In this document: positions 22,071 to 34,314 of the stretch, one piece after another | How the letters are laid out: each line of letters opens with the position of its first letter | Position numbering within the stretch: the stretch's first letter is position 1 | NCBI GenBank assembly: GCA_023078555.1 | Contig: CM041198.1 | Location: 2,096,800 to 2,160,799, forward strand | Length of the DNA stretch: 64,000 bases | Direction of reading: 5' to 3' | Source: Ulva prolifera | Lineage: Eukaryota > Chlorophyta > Ulvophyceae > Ulvales > Ulvaceae | Position numbers and translations under genes: made by a program | The notes under the pieces: generated by a model | Seen by the model: the letters and a program-made list of their open reading frames with translations, nothing else | Database searches by the model: none | Told to the model about the DNA's origin: nothing

Positions 22071-24811
22071 ATGACACCAGGCTCATCTCCCGCCACGAGC
22101 CCTCGCCACGGTGATGCACCTCCGTCAAAATTTCTTTCTCCAGACGCCAAAGAGGCTCTTCGAGAGAAATGGATGCGGGTTCGAGCAAAGCTGCGTGCCC
22201 TGGGGTATGCCACGTTCCTTGGCTGTCTTGGCATCCAATTGACCGCGCAACGTGTTACTGGCGTTGCTTGCGCTGCTGTCGACGTATTGCTAAATCTTTC
22301 ATTTAACATTTGCTGCTGATCGCTCCAGGCGCCAGCTGCGCTCTACACCGGTGCTGCCCATGGCAAACTTCGTCGAGGAGATCCAGGCGCAGAAGTCATC
22401 GCTGATGTCGAAGGGTGCTGCAGCAAAGGAGCTTGCATGTCTTCTCGCTACTCCAGTGGGCATGGCTGACTTTGAGACACTTCGGAACGTCACGCTTGTA
22501 GCTGTTCACATGCAGCTTCCAGACCACCCGTCAGAGAGTGCAGCTGTCCCCAGCAGTCGTAGAGCTATCATCTGGGCCAAGTGCTTGCTGCATGTGAGTC
22601 TCTCGGAGGTGCCTGCACAGACGATCCTGTGTGAGGCAGGTGGGAAGGGTGACCGTGCACACTTCCTGCTCCATGGCTCTGTTGCAAATGAGAACGCAGT
22701 TCTCCAGGAACCGTGGACACCAATTGGGGCAGAGGCGTTGACTGATCAACAGAGCTGGTACGCACACCACCTCAGACTTTCCAGGCAGACCATCCTTTCT
22801 CCGTTCTGCGACCATTAATGCAGCGCAGCCGCTGAAAACGAGGTGAGAGGCGGACTTAGTCAGCGAAGTAGCAGAGTGTCTTCGTTGAACATGGCTGTGA
22901 GATTAACAGTATTCATGGAAACCGTCCAAGGAAATGGTGGATTTCGTGGAGTACAGGCACACATGTATCACAAAGGACACCAGCCAGTTGGCGACCTTGA
23001 CCAGGGCAGCCTTCCAGGACTCGGTTAAGGCAGCAGCGGTCGAGCCGTTCGAGTGTGCGAGGCTGCAGGAGCTGCTGTACAAGCCCTGCACGACCCGCAG
23101 CCCTGCGGACGTCGCAGAGACTGCCCACAGGCTGCGAGGATTCAAGTACTTCAGCACTATGGACCCTTCCCACATCAATCAGCTCGCCGCTGTGGCAGGC
23201 GCCTGCCCTTGCCCACGGTCCGCCTCTCGCGGCCACCTCTTCATCTGCTCGCTCGTCTTCCTTGTGAGTCTCGCCCTGTGAGCCTCGCCCTGGTCCTGTC
23301 AGGGCGTGTGGCCTCACAGCAGTGTGACACCTCAGAGCTGCGACATACTGTGCAACACCTCACAGCAGTGTGACACCTCACAGCTGCAACATACTGGAGG
23401 CAGTTGTATCTGTGTTAACCACACGTTCCAGAGCTGCAGGGAACCTGTAGCTACTGTACACGCGTCGCCCTCTAGCACATGCAGTCCGAGTGTAGATCAG
23501 TGCAGCATCTTCCCTCTGTGTGTGCGAGGGGCACAGACAGCACCTGGGGCAGCATATGCAAACAAGTGGCTGCAGTGGTAACCGATTACAATTTGGCAGT
23601 CAACCCAGGCTGTCAAAACGACGGAATAACAAACATACATTCTTACAACTTTGTTATATTGGCAACAGAGGCCGCCTGCACCTGCATGCAGGCACGCTCC
23701 TACCCCAGTGCCTGTATTGAAAGCGATTTCCCCCCTGATTGAGCACACACCTACAAACCACCGCCCTGGCTGTCCAAAGTTTCCAACACACAAACACAGG
23801 ACGCCTCGTGAGCACACTGACATTCAATTGGTCAGCCCAGTGGATCAGGAGAAGCCAATACCAGTACACTGCGCCAACCGCATGCTCACCACAAGATAAA
23901 GACCCCCCCCCCCCCAATTAACACTCTCGCATTGATAATGTCTACACAGGCGATGGTGCCTGCAGGGGCACGCTGATGTACGTCGCGCACCAGGTGGTGC
24001 GCCTTGAGCTGGTGGTGCTCAAGGGCCTCGTGAAGGTGGGGCAGGCGTTGGTGGATGACTGTCAGGGCGGCGCGCCCGACGTCGAGGATAAGCGGCCCGG
24101 CGACGCCGTGTGCATGGCCGTCGCGCTGCCGTTCGCGAGCCGCGCGAGCAGTCCGGCCGGCCACTCCCCCATGTGCGCCTCCAGCCGCTGCCTGGACGTC
24201 CTGAGCATCTTGCTGATGCAGGAGTCATCATTGAGTAAAGTAATGCATGTGCATGGAATCCATACCATGTCCTGAAGCAGCTGAATTTTTCAACGTGCTG
24301 CTGACAGTCGCTACTCCAGCAGCATGGCTGGGCCGCGAGGGCAGCTGCTGTCGGCAGGCTGCGTGTGTCTTCCGTTCAGAAGCACAACATCGTAATCCCC
24401 ACCTTAGAGAGTTGCGGCGGGCCACCCGGTCGGACCAGGCGACCCGCCTTTCCAAAAAAAGGGGGCTCATTGGTTGGCTGTGCACAGAAGCGGTTGCAAG
24501 GGCCAGAACGCGGACCATACAGGAGCATCGCCATTCCATGGCCGACGGCCTGATACTGGTGCAAATATTCTTACCACAGATGATCCCGACGTGCGTGCAT
24601 GTGCCCACGGGAACGACTGCCTCGTCCCGAAGCCGCAATTCATGGAGCGTGTGTGCAGCCGGCGATCGAACGGACGTTAGCGGAGGCGGGTCATGACGCG
24701 ACGAAGGCCAAAGTCGAGGCGCTCGCGTGCCTGCCCGGCTTCGGCGCCGAGTCGCAGCGCGAGATGATGCGCATGCTGGTCGATCGCTCCGTGGCGGTGT
24801 TGTCGCGGCAG
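22071..24811 (+). pseudogene. 5' exons of the cyclic-nucleotide-binding gene, broken copy
   Basis: Exons matching copy B are at 22071-22204, 22329-22593, 22988-23263, 23950 to about 24150, and 24659-24811. The first three are nearly identical in protein to copy B. The fourth has lost 37 bp that in copy B encode the last beta strand of the domain (AVCATNCLILYIPH), which shifts the frame before the donor. The fifth is interrupted after SVAV, where one arm of an inverted repeat follows. No equivalents of copy B exons 6 to 13 are seen. Promoter-proximal parts look intact, so a truncated transcript is possible. Confidence 0.75.
23310..23400. repeat. Short minisatellite in intron 3 (copy A)
   Basis: About two units of GTGACACCTCACAGC and GCAACATACTGTGC. 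The same place in copy B (39285-39590) has about seven units. Confidence 0.8.
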
Positions 24812-24876
24812 GCGGCTAACCCATGAGCCCCCTTTGTTAACAACGTCGGGTCGTCTGGTTCGTCTTGGTGGCCCGA
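24419..24876. repeat. Inverted repeat arms flanking an exon in copy A
   Basis: The left arm (24419-24480) reads GGGCCACC, then CCAGGCGACCCG and AAAGGGGGCTCAT. The right arm (24812-24876) is its reverse complement with about 75-80 percent identity. The right arm is absent from copy B. The left arm lies inside the stretch of about 310 bp that copy B also lacks. Each arm may be a separate insertion of the same small element in opposite orientation. Confidence 0.6.
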
Positions 24877-24949
24877 AGTGATTCACTTAAGGTGGGAGTT
24901 CAGCGCTGGGGACACCAGCTCCCAGGTGCGCGCATATCTCCATCGATTA

Positions 24950-26465
24950 ACGTCTGTGCGATGAGCTGTTTGATGGTCTGTGCAAATCGCGCTCAGGCGC
25001 CACATCGACGTGGAACAAGCCGCACTGCCTGGTTGAGACGAACTGTGCGCAGCTGCTGCAGCGGCATCCGATTGCCCATGCTGAACTGGCCGAGGACATG
25101 CCGATTTTAAACGTTGATGGTGAGGACGACGGCGGCGCGGTTTCGCGCCAGGTGAGGACGGGGCTGCCGGGGTGGTCCGGGGGTCAGCAGACGGTGCCGC
25201 ACAGGCGGTTGTGCTGACGCGGTCGCTGATGCACATGAACATGCTGCTGACGGAGGCGCTGCTGGGCGTGCTGTGCGGCGCGAGGTCGCGCTGCACCCGC
25301 TGCTGCGGCGGCCGGCAAAGGCCATGGCTACAGGGCACAAAGCGGCTGACCTCGAGCGCGACGTGTGCAGATGCGGCGGCAGATGCGGCGGCACAGTACG
25401 ACTACCCGATCCCACAGGGGTTGCCTTTCGCAGAGCATGTGAGGCGGCAGGTGGGGGGTGGCTGAGGGACATTCCGCAGATCGGCTCACAGCGGCGGGAC
25501 GACACGCCGACACAGGAGCTGCAGAAGCTGTACGTCACAGCCGGGGGCTCGCCGCAGGCGTTCGCAAGGGCAGGGGGCATTCGTTCGCAAGGCCATGCGG
25601 GCGGCGGTGCGGCAGGACGGGGCATGGGCAACGTGACCGGCCGGCCAAGGTCCCCTGCTCATGCTGCGGCGTTGGCCGCTGCTCACGACAGGTTCCAGCA
25701 TCACCTCGCCGGCGGCCCGCAGCACAGAGCACCTCCGCCACCCCCCCACTACAAGCAACTCCCAGCGGCCCAGGCGCAGGATGAACTGCCTGTGGGCACC
25801 CCCCATCGTGGGCCCACCACGGACCCCGCCTCCAGGTGTGAAGAATTCCGGCCGTGAGGAGGGTCGCGTGCCGGCGCATAAAGGCGGCCGCGCGCGTTCG
25901 GAGGCGGTGCCGCAGGTGCGCCAAATTCAGCCTGAGCAGCTGTTTGGCATTGCGCAGGTTGTTGGGGAGGTCCTCCAGCGGGCGGAGTCTGGTCCTGGCA
26001 CCCAACAGCCGGGGTCATCGCCGCGCAACACCGCGGCGCATGCGGTGCCTGCGGTCGACCTGGCTGCCCTGGCTGCGGCGCCCTGTCTGGGCGGGGGCGG
26101 CGAACGTGCGCGCTGTCCATGCTGGTGCGGATGTCAAACCGGGTCGGGACAGTGGGGGGTTGAGTGAGAATGGCGGGGTGGTGACTGGACAGATGCCTGC
26201 AGGTGGAAGTCCACAAGCGAGAGTTCAGAAGCCGTCGAAGGCTGCGAGGCGACGAGCGCGTGAGGCTGCCCGTGCTGGAGAGCCAGGGGAAGTGGACCCC
26301 ACGGGTGGGCCTGGCGGCACAATTCTGCACAAGGACGCATATGACCATGCTGCAGGTGGAGGCGAGAAAGCAAAAGCTGAGAAGAAATTCACAAAGCAAC
26401 CTGCGAGGACAGGCCAAATGAACAAGGGTCCGAAGGGTGATACATGGGGCTGCGAGCAAGTCTGA
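24950..26465 (+). CDS. Possible multi-exon gene, unidentified
   Basis: I do not recognise it. Coding-like stretches follow one another in changing frames: about 24955-25140 (DELFDGLCKSRSGATSTWNK, then LLQRHPIAHAELAEDMPILN) ending in CGCCAG before GTGAGG, about 25185-25290 (SLMHMNMLLTEALLGVLCGA), about 25371-25450 (AAAQYDYPIPQGLPFAEHV), about 25455-25840 (DIPQIGSQRRDDTPTQELQK), about 25860-26060 (IQPEQLFGIAQVVGEVLQRA), and about 26120-26463 (VQKPSKAARRRAREAARAG, stop TGA). Several junctions carry GT and CAG signals, but I could not phase them all. The first stretch overlaps the far end of the duplication; the matching stretch in copy B (about 41180) reads differently. It may be a real gene, a degenerate one, or part of a mobile element. 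Confidence 0.35.
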
Positions 26466-26589
26466 CCCGGGCATGATGTAGGGAGAGGTGTATTCTTGTG
26501 CAGGGGACTGCGGCATCTTTGACCTAGTACGGAGGCGACGCCTGCAGCGTAGTCAAAGATCCTGCAGTCCACCATACCTGTCCATGGTC

Positions 26590-27170
26590 ATGTGAGGTTT
26601 AGAATGCGTGACTGCAACGCCTATAGGCAGCGAGTCAGACGGTCCACGATGGCGTGGCTGCCAGCAGCAAGCAAAACCAGTGCATGCAACTATGCGAAAA
26701 CTGTGTCCCTGTACTGACGCTGCACCGACCATCTTGATGTTGATGAGATGGACTTGCCATCACTGGCGTCGACCTTTTTTTGTGGACACTTTGCCTTCTC
26801 GGCGCCATTTCATCACAGCGCACAACACCACATCACCAATGGTCTGGCAATTTGATGCTCAGCACGTGCAAACTGCAGCGTGATGACAGCAGTGCCTTCA
26901 AGCATGTCTCACAGCTAGAAACTTCTCACACCTCTGATTCTGCAGCTGTTGGCGGTGACCAGTGGCAATGGTGTGTCACAACCTGACTGTGATGGCATAA
27001 ACCATGTACGCAGGGCATCTCCCTGCCGCCCTGTGGCCACATGCTTGCATACACATACTCTATCGTCTCCCGTATGACACCTACAGGGCCCCAATGTGGT
27101 AGGCCCGCATCCCAGGCTGCTGAGTGCAATGCACAGCTCCTGAATGGACGGTCTATCAACCGTGCTTCAA
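26590..27170. repeat. Older, diverged copy of part of the duplicated spacer
   Basis: Positions 26596-26780 align with 19899-20075 and 36171-36330 (GGTCCACGATGGC, CCAGTGCATGCAACTATGC, GCTGCACCGA). Positions 26935-27170 align with 21655-21945. Identity is perhaps 70-75 percent. The order is kept but the middle is shorter. The family is thus older than the recent segmental duplication. Confidence 0.7.
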
Positions 27171-28900
27171 CACTGTCCGCTCTTTATGCCCTGATTGGTT
27201 TAAACTGACATCATTCACGCTGAAGAAAGCAACTCTTTCGTATCCAAAGCAACACTCATTGGGGCATCACTTGTGTGCAGAAACCGACGTTTGAGCTGAC
27301 CAAAAGCATCTTCATTTCCATGGTCAACAAGCAAAGGCACTGACCATTCATTCTTACAGCCTCTGCCAGCGTGCCAGGAAAGGTAAACTAAAATATATCT
27401 GAGTTTACTGAGCCGTATCCTGAAGAGGACATTGACAACTCCGAATGCAGACGGGTCTCCGGAAATCTGTTAGATTTTCGGACATGGCATATTGTCCTGG
27501 GGCATGTTGTCTGACGGTGATTAGTCCCAGAAAACATCAGATGAAGCATGTCACCGACTCAAATGAGAATGTTACGACTTAAAATAAGAGGCCGCCATGA
27601 ACTCCCCGCTTAACAACAGACTTTATGCGAGATTTGCATTGCAACGCAGAACACAGTTGGTCGCCTTTGGATTGACATGGAGTACCCACCTATTGCACAA
27701 TTGCAACTGAACCTGTGTAAAAGCCCCCCTCAATTTGGAATCATTGTGCTTCAGCAGCCCTTCTTTCTGCAGCTAGCTTAGAAGGGCCAGCTGATTCGTC
27801 TCAGCTGCGGAACGCTTCGTCCCCCTGCAAGACAAACGCCAGAAGCGCACGGTGACGATGCTTGATAGAGAGAGACAACGCCAAGTGGCGTGAGGGGTTT
27901 CACCCGTCTGCGGCAACGGATCAGTAAACTGAGTTGATTCGACTCCCATCCAGGCAATTGGAATTGACGATTCCAATCCATCTTCATGAAGCTTCATAGA
28001 TCAATCCACTATGGGCAGACGATTTGTAGGTGTTTCGGAAACACACTTTCATTTGACCACATTATGCCCGTCAGTACCTTGAATGGTGTTATGTACAGCT
28101 GTCAACACTTTGTGGTGGTATGTGTAGCTGAAGCTGGTAGAGGAGGGCAATCCTTGCAAAGACAATATGCGTGTCCATGGTCAAGCACGGTCAGCTGCAG
28201 CTGGACTCAGCGGCATGGTATTAGTCGCGAGCAGCATTAGTTGCGACTTGTCAGCTCCAGCAAGCCAAAGCTTACCACGAGCAGTGAGCACGTGGTGGAC
28301 ATTACGGTGCAGTAGCTCAGGCAGCGTGGCGGGGTATGCTTCTCGATACCGCGGGCGAAGGGGATGCGCCTGATGCAGCCGTGTCTGACCATCACACCAC
28401 CAGGATTCGCAGGTTGCGGCGGAGAGTGTCGTAAACACGTAATAATTTATAAGCACGTGGAATGTGCGTCCGTGGAATCTGCGCTTTTCATTGCACTGCA
28501 GGCTGCGCCGAGCAGCTGCCTCACAGCGGCTTGCCCAAGCGCATCACATGCCGTCTCATTGCTTCAGCCTCACATAGGTCTGTGATGAGCTTCCGCGCGC
28601 TCATGTGTATTCTGCTATGTGTAAAATAGGGCGTACCGCCTGCGGCAATCAGAGTCACTAACAAAACGGGGGCAAAAAGATCGCCGAACGAACCTGTGGG
28701 GAGCCGACCCCTCAACCTTGGTGTTCGATCGTGGGGCATCGTCGCACTCGGTTAAGCGATTAGTGCCGGCACTCCCACACAGGTTGTCGGCGATGTTCCA
28801 GATGTCGCATCTGCAATACTAGTACATCTGCTATTTTCTGGCTTCCGAAGCTTTCCAACTCCTCATGTTCTTGCCAGTATCATATACTGGCGCAAAGAAT
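27171..28900. other. Region without a recognised gene
   Basis: Lower GC than its surroundings. The only shared signal is at 27383-27418, where GTTTACTGAGCCGT and a preceding GGTAAACTAAA resemble the sites at about 17139-17170 and 33399-33431. Short frames near 27780-27990 have no support. Confidence 0.5.
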
Positions 28901-30460
28901 CCCTGCAGCCAGATTCGAAAGCTGCTATGGCAGATGCTCAGGGCCTCCCCGGCTGACTCGGCTGCATCTTGACAACGCGAACGGCCCACGAACTGCAGTC
29001 GCGCCTGTCTGGTACATTTCTGACTGGACGGTGTGCTTCGTCGTTGGCAGCGTGCGCAGCTTTGGCCACTGGTGTACCAGCATGCCTGCCTGCGGTCAGG
29101 AAGGATTCGCGAATGTGGCTATTGCTACACCCATTACTGCAAGTGGTCTCAAAGGTCGGCAAAGGCTGCACGACGGCGCATCAGAACGCACAGTGCGTAT
29201 GTACATGTGTATCCATGGGAACGCGACGCCGAGACCCACAGGCGATTGCAGTGCACGAGAGCAGTCATCGATGGCCTGATACAATACAGGGGTGAGACTT
29301 GCGATGCTCGCACAGATCATATTGTGCACGGTGTGGGCTGGCATGTCGTATTGATTGCCCTAAGAACAACCGTTAGCGCGCAGCCTGTGGCGGATCTGCT
29401 GGCCAGATCTCGAATCTATGATAGTTATCTTATGCTGAATCAGTGTTTGAGTGCCGTCATGGACGTGGCGAGTGCAGGGATTGTGAAATGCGACTGGGCC
29501 TGTACGGCGTCTCGTACCGGCGAGAATTTGTGGACATATGCGGCAGTGGGTGATGTGTGGTCTATCGAATTTGCAGAGACAATTCAGGCGATGTGTACTT
29601 GGGGCAGGTTGCGCTCTCGGTAGCCTTGGCTCCACCCCGGGGGTGCAGCAATGTACGCATACACCGCTCACACACACCTGCCGCACGGGCCACAACTGCG
29701 CAAAACTCCTGCCCTTCTGATGCGAGCAGAACAGTCTGCATTGAAGTCGAATCGGCTTGACTGCTGTGCATTCCGCCAGGCAATCTGCGGGCTGGCCTGA
29801 GTGATTCACAGAGTTGTTTGGCGCCACTGGACTTCCTGGTGTTCTCGGTGCGTCTCAGTGCGATGCGCATCGAATTGTCAAGCACGGCCGCCTGATGTCG
29901 TCATTTTGAGCCCACAGTCGCTTAGCATGAGGCCTGCTGGGTTTCGACACACTCTGCTCCTTCCACCGCGAGCGGCTCACCTGGTTGTGGCGGACAGTGC
30001 GATGATCAGCATGAACAACAGCTGCAGATCAAACGCGTTTGGTGGCCAGATGACCACGCCAGTCAGATATATATTCCATAAGCGCAGCTCGAGCTACCCA
30101 TCTCGGTTTTGTTCGTCCGCGACGGTGGCATCTATCTGCTTTGTTAGACTGCTTAGCTGCACGTCCAGCGACCATGCCTACTTGATGTACTTAGCAACCA
30201 GGCGGAACAATGCGGTCAGCGCTGGTATAACTTTGGCAAAACACTCCATTTGGCAAAACACTCCAAATCAATCCAGGTACGTCAGCTCTCGCTACGTGGC
30301 GTATGTGGCAGGTGTGCTGCGCCACAACCAGGCCCGCCGAGTCCCTCGGCTGCCACAGGTGATGCACCAGCCGTGACGTTGTTGCGCACCACAGCACGAT
30401 CATGTCGATTTATCAGTTTGATAAGGCTCAACATCGTTTACATCTCGCATCGTGACTTAA
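28900..30460 (-). other. Weakly coding-like minus-strand segments
   Basis: Possible exon pieces on the minus strand: an ATG near 30437 (MLSLIKLINRHDRAVVRNN), a stretch ending about 30180 (KVIPALTALFRLVAKYIK), about 30174-30095 (SLDVQLSSLTKQIDATVADE), and a 41-base piece about 30030-29985 with CTGCAG before and GTGAGC after it (LLFMLIIALSATTR, hydrophobic). The second and third share a frame but are separated by a TAG. The set could be a small membrane protein gene or its remains. No family is recognised. Confidence 0.25.
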
Positions 30461-31950
30461 ACCAGGAAGCAGGCGTCACCGCTGCACGGAAATTACGCTT
30501 GTACCGTCGAGCATGTCCCACCGTCGGGCTGCAGATGTACAGAGCATGGCCATGCAGAAACGTGTATATATGTTTTGGAAGCCAAAAGCGGATAGGTATA
30601 GTTGCGACCACGCACTGTTGTTATCTCGGTCGTCCAAGTTGTGTCTGGACAGTGTGTACGTTGTTGTGATGCATTATAACGCACGCACTGCAGCCTTGAG
30701 GCTGTCTGTACATATTGATGGTGACGCGTTGTAGCCTGCAGCTGAGTCAATGTCCTCTGCTGTGCGCATGCTTCCGCATGCTGTCAGTCCCATTTTTTAT
30801 TTTTTTTTATTTGTTTCCCAGCACTCTTGCTGGCAACCATGTTGCATGTTGGCTGCCACATTATTGTGTTTCTGGCTTCTCCATTACAAGAGCCTCGAAT
30901 AAGAGGCTGCCCACACATGAGTGTGCCACCATGCTGGTTGCCAGGTCACTTTGAGTGGTGCATGTGGAGCATTCGTTGTCGTGTTGTTGCTGTTCCCGCC
31001 AACTGTGTCCTGCAACTTGAGTGTGATGCTCATGCTCATGATAATTCTGATGTGAGCCTGTTAGTGATGGCGCAGCCTGCCTGACCTGAGGCAGCCTGCT
31101 CAAGATGTCGCAGCTTGCCCGAGTTGGTGCATGTGGACATGCAGGTGAACACACAGCCCATTTGACCATGGCAAACAGTCACACCCTTGATGGTGACTGC
31201 GCTCGCCACATCTCAGTCTCGGTTGCAGCCATACCACATCTCACTGCCAAGGTGTATGCCTGCCATGCGCCTTCAGCCTGGCCTTGAGTGGCCTTGCTGG
31301 AGGGCATGGCTGGCATCCTGCCAGCGTTGGCCAGGCACCATGCAATGTCAAAGAAGGGGTCGCCTGAATCACCTCATGCAGTACATTGTGAGGTACCTCT
31401 GGTAGTGATAAATCTCATAAGGACCTCGCACGCTCTCACACCGTAGCTGCAGTGCTGGGCTGTAGCTTAGGAGAACCGATTCGAATGTGCCGAACAATTC
31501 TCTAAGCGCCGCACAGAACACTGCGGCACGTCGGGCATGGTGTTGTGTGTGAGACCTGCTGCATCGATCAGCATGTCACTGCTGCTGTCGTTTTGATGAA
31601 TTATGCTGCCTGATGTTGTTGCAAAGGGGCTCGGAACGGGATGCACGGTTTATGAGTGATGCACGAGCATCTTCAGGTCAGGTGGTCTACTGTACAGTCT
31701 TGCCATCACGGCTTTGGAGTCCACCATGCACTCACTACGACTGGGCTACTTGGCGGCGTCATGTTGGTGTATGCTAAGGAATGCTGACAGCAAGTGCTCA
31801 TACTCACGGGAATGCCATGAACCTAATCTACAAGTTGCATCATGCAACACAGGAGCTCACAGCTCTAGCACCACAGGTTTCCACAGCTCTTGCTTCAGAC
31901 CACCTACCATGCAAGCTCACATCCATTCACCCTGCGGCGTTTCAGCCGCG
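30461..31950. other. Region without a recognised gene
   Basis: No exon-like frame, tandem repeat or RNA gene was recognised on either strand. It lies between the weak minus-strand segments and the 3' side of the exonuclease gene, and may include the 3' untranslated part of that gene. Confidence 0.45.
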
Positions 31951-31965
31951 GCCGCATCTTTGTCG

Positions 31966-34314
31966 TCAGAGTGGCGGCCCATCCCTCTGCCGCTGGCACG
32001 CACGTACTGCGTGCATTACGAGCGGGCTGATCTCGACACGTCGCCGTGTGGAGTTGCGCAATGCCGATACGGGACGCGACCGGGTGTCAGGCACACGGTA
32101 GCAGCCGCCCACTGCAGATGCCATCTCCAGTGCGCCTGCTGCAAGCCCCGCACCGAGTGCTCCAGCTCGCTGCCCAACTACCTTCGGCTGTGCCGCCTCG
32201 GTGATGGTGCCTGCCGCTACAGGTGGGGCGGACTGACTTGCAGAGCAGTGCCGCTGTGTCAATCGCTGTGCTGGGGACAGCTCCACAGCTACAGTTGGAG
32301 CGAACTGACTAGCATTGCCGCGCTTCCGTTTCGCTGCCATTCCGGGGGCCAGCAGCGCGACAGCTTCTTCAGCCAGCTGCCGCTTGGAAGGCCTGGCCCG
32401 CTCACTCTTGATCTCCCGGCCGCCGTTGCGGTTCATATACTCCAACAGGATGTCGCGAGAAACAAATGGATCATCCGCCGCATATTGGACCTGGTCAAGG
32501 CGGAGCGGTATGTCCATCCAGTTGGAGCCGCGGCGCTCGGCCTTCACAAGCTCGAACCCCAGGTAGAACCCGGCGAAGTACTGCAGGCTGCCGGAACATC
32601 CGCACGCTGTCTCAATGTCCACGAGTCCTCTGCATACGAACTCAATTGATGTTCGATATGATTCTGATCACACGCACGGCAGTCTGCGCGCAGCATGCCA
32701 TGCATTCTGGTAGCTGATGGCGCCGCACTCTGCCGTGAAGCGGACACCAAGAGGCTGGAAGAACGTCCCGAGGGCGAGCATGTCATGGCGGATGCCGACG
32801 CCGCACTTCCGGATGTACTCCCGAGACAGCAGATCTTGCAGCAGCTGCAGCAGCGCAAGTTCATCACACTCAGTGGAAGCGAGCTAAACTTGTACCATAT
32901 TTGGGGCAAGCCAGGCGCACCACCACCGCATGGTCTTCGACAGGCTTGCACTGCGCGGGCCACTTCAGGACCTCGAGCGGGATGATCACGACGAAATCTC
33001 TCACCGCCAGCTGCAACACAGCCGCGCACGATGTCTTTCGTCTTTCCTGTGGCCCAAACTCGACGTCCACCCCAATGTACAAGTCCTTCTCGCGCCAAGC
33101 CCGCTCAGGACGAGCTGCAGCATACATTCGCGCGCACATGCAGAGTATTCACCTCAGGATGCGCGCGGCGTGAGCCTCTGAGTACGTGACCACGATCCAT
33201 CCGCTCCAGTGCCCCTTCGGGACGCCTTGTGCTGCGCCCCTGCATGCCGGGCCAGGCCATCAGCACCAGCCCCATGCGGAACCACCCGTGTCTGTGTCGT
33301 GCGGCTGTTGAGCACGTGCCTCCAGGGTCCGTAGCACAGCGCACGTGGCGGTTGTGTGAGTAGCCAGCTCCAGCCCCGGGGACGACATGGCAGATGGACA
33401 GGTAAAATAAAGTACATTTAAGTTTACTGAGCCGTGGGCACAGCCGCAGAGATGAAAGGGCACGCACCCCTGATCGCCCGGTTGCTGTGTCGCTTTGGGG
33501 GGGTCGGGGAAGCGGAAAACGCATTCGCAGACACCTGTAGGCACTCGCAGCGGGTGGGTGGGCACGGCATGAAGACATGCAGAGCACGCGCCGCGGATCG
33601 AACCGCCCGATTGCCGCGCTGGTCGCAGATGTTCGGCACACCTTTGAATACCTTCGGGGCCCGGCTTGAATCCAAGTATAGCCGCGAGACACCTTCGGGG
33701 GGCACATAGTCACTGGCAAGGGGCGCCAAGTCCGCATACGTGACTGGGCGCCAGACGCTCCTCTGAGGCAGTGCCGGCCCCGGTCGCGCTGCCTCCCGCT
33801 CCACCACCGCCCCCTCCTCTACAGCTTCATCCCGCTTTCCCGCTCTGTCATGCTCAGCCCCTCCGTGCGCCTGCGCCTCTGTAGCCACCGGCTCACGCTC
33901 TGCTCCGCCGAGGCCAGCACACGCCGCCGGCACAGCCGGAGGCGCATCGTGCCCGATCTCGCCGTCGGAGAGCTCCCCATCAGAGCGCTGGCTGTCACAC
34001 ACCTCCTCGCCGTTGCGCAGCACCGCTTCGGCGTCAACGGCCGTAGTCGTCAGCGCTGCCGCGTCGTCTCGCACCGTGGCAGCGCGTCTGACATGGTGGC
34101 CGGCGGTGATAGGCGGAGGCGCCATGTCCAGGGGGTGGGAGTTGATGGTAGCGGGGCGGCTTGTACCATTCGGAGGGTGGCAGGATGTGGTGGCTGGGGG
34201 GGCTGCAACGGCTCGGGGGTCGCAGGAGGTGGCTGCGGCGGCCTGGCTGCAACGAGCGCCTCGCCGTCGCCGCAGTGGCGGGGAGTTGTGCCGAGTGGTC
34301 TGCGTGGCTGCCAC
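31966..34314 (-). CDS. WRN-type DEDDy 3'-5' exonuclease domain protein
   Basis: DEDDy exonucleases remove nucleotides from 3' ends using two metal ions. All motifs are present across three catalytic exons. Exon 33114 to about 32921 has IGVDVEFGP (motif I, Asp-x-Glu) and AVLQLAVRDFVVIIPLE. Exon 32883-32678 has YIRKCGVGIRHDMLALG (motif II Asp). Exon 32629 to about 31966 has SNWMDIPLRLDQVQYAADDP (motif III Tyr-x3-Asp), then a Lys/Arg-rich nuclear-signal-like tail (AAKRKRGNAS). The junction between the last two is phase-matched (2 then 1). The intron between the first two is only 37-40 bases. Upstream, an acidic exon around 34314-33660 (SDGELSDGEIGHD, SVWRPVTYADLAPLASDYVP) is on the same strand. 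Its junction and the true start are unsure, because a TGA lies in the frame that copy A keeps open. The 3' limit is also approximate. The closest relatives are WRN-exo-like proteins of plants and algae. Confidence 0.75.

Larger units (their letters stand above)
16804..25040. repeat. Segmental duplication, copy A
   Basis: This segment matches 33071 to about 41290 in the same orientation, at roughly 97-98 percent by eye up to about 24280 and less after that. Main differences: a stretch of about 300 bp at 20055-20353 absent from copy B, a C40 tract against C16, fewer minisatellite units near 23310-23400, a 37-bp loss in an exon near 24150, about 310 bp of extra sequence at 24290-24630, and extra sequence near 24812-24890. 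The left edge coincides with the transposon junction at 16803. Confidence 0.9.

Noticed and set aside
25080-26465. Retroelement gag-like reading of the coding-like run
   Set aside because: No zinc knuckle, protease, reverse transcriptase or terminal repeats were found nearby, so there is no basis for a retroelement call.
27770-27990. tRNA-like or coding signal with GATTCGACTCCC near 27940
   Set aside because: No cloverleaf can be drawn, and the short minus-strand frames have no splice or domain support.
31714-32649. Plus-strand frame of 311 codons
   Set aside because: It is antisense to the exonuclease exon that carries the Trp and Tyr-x3-Asp motif; the minus strand is the coding one.
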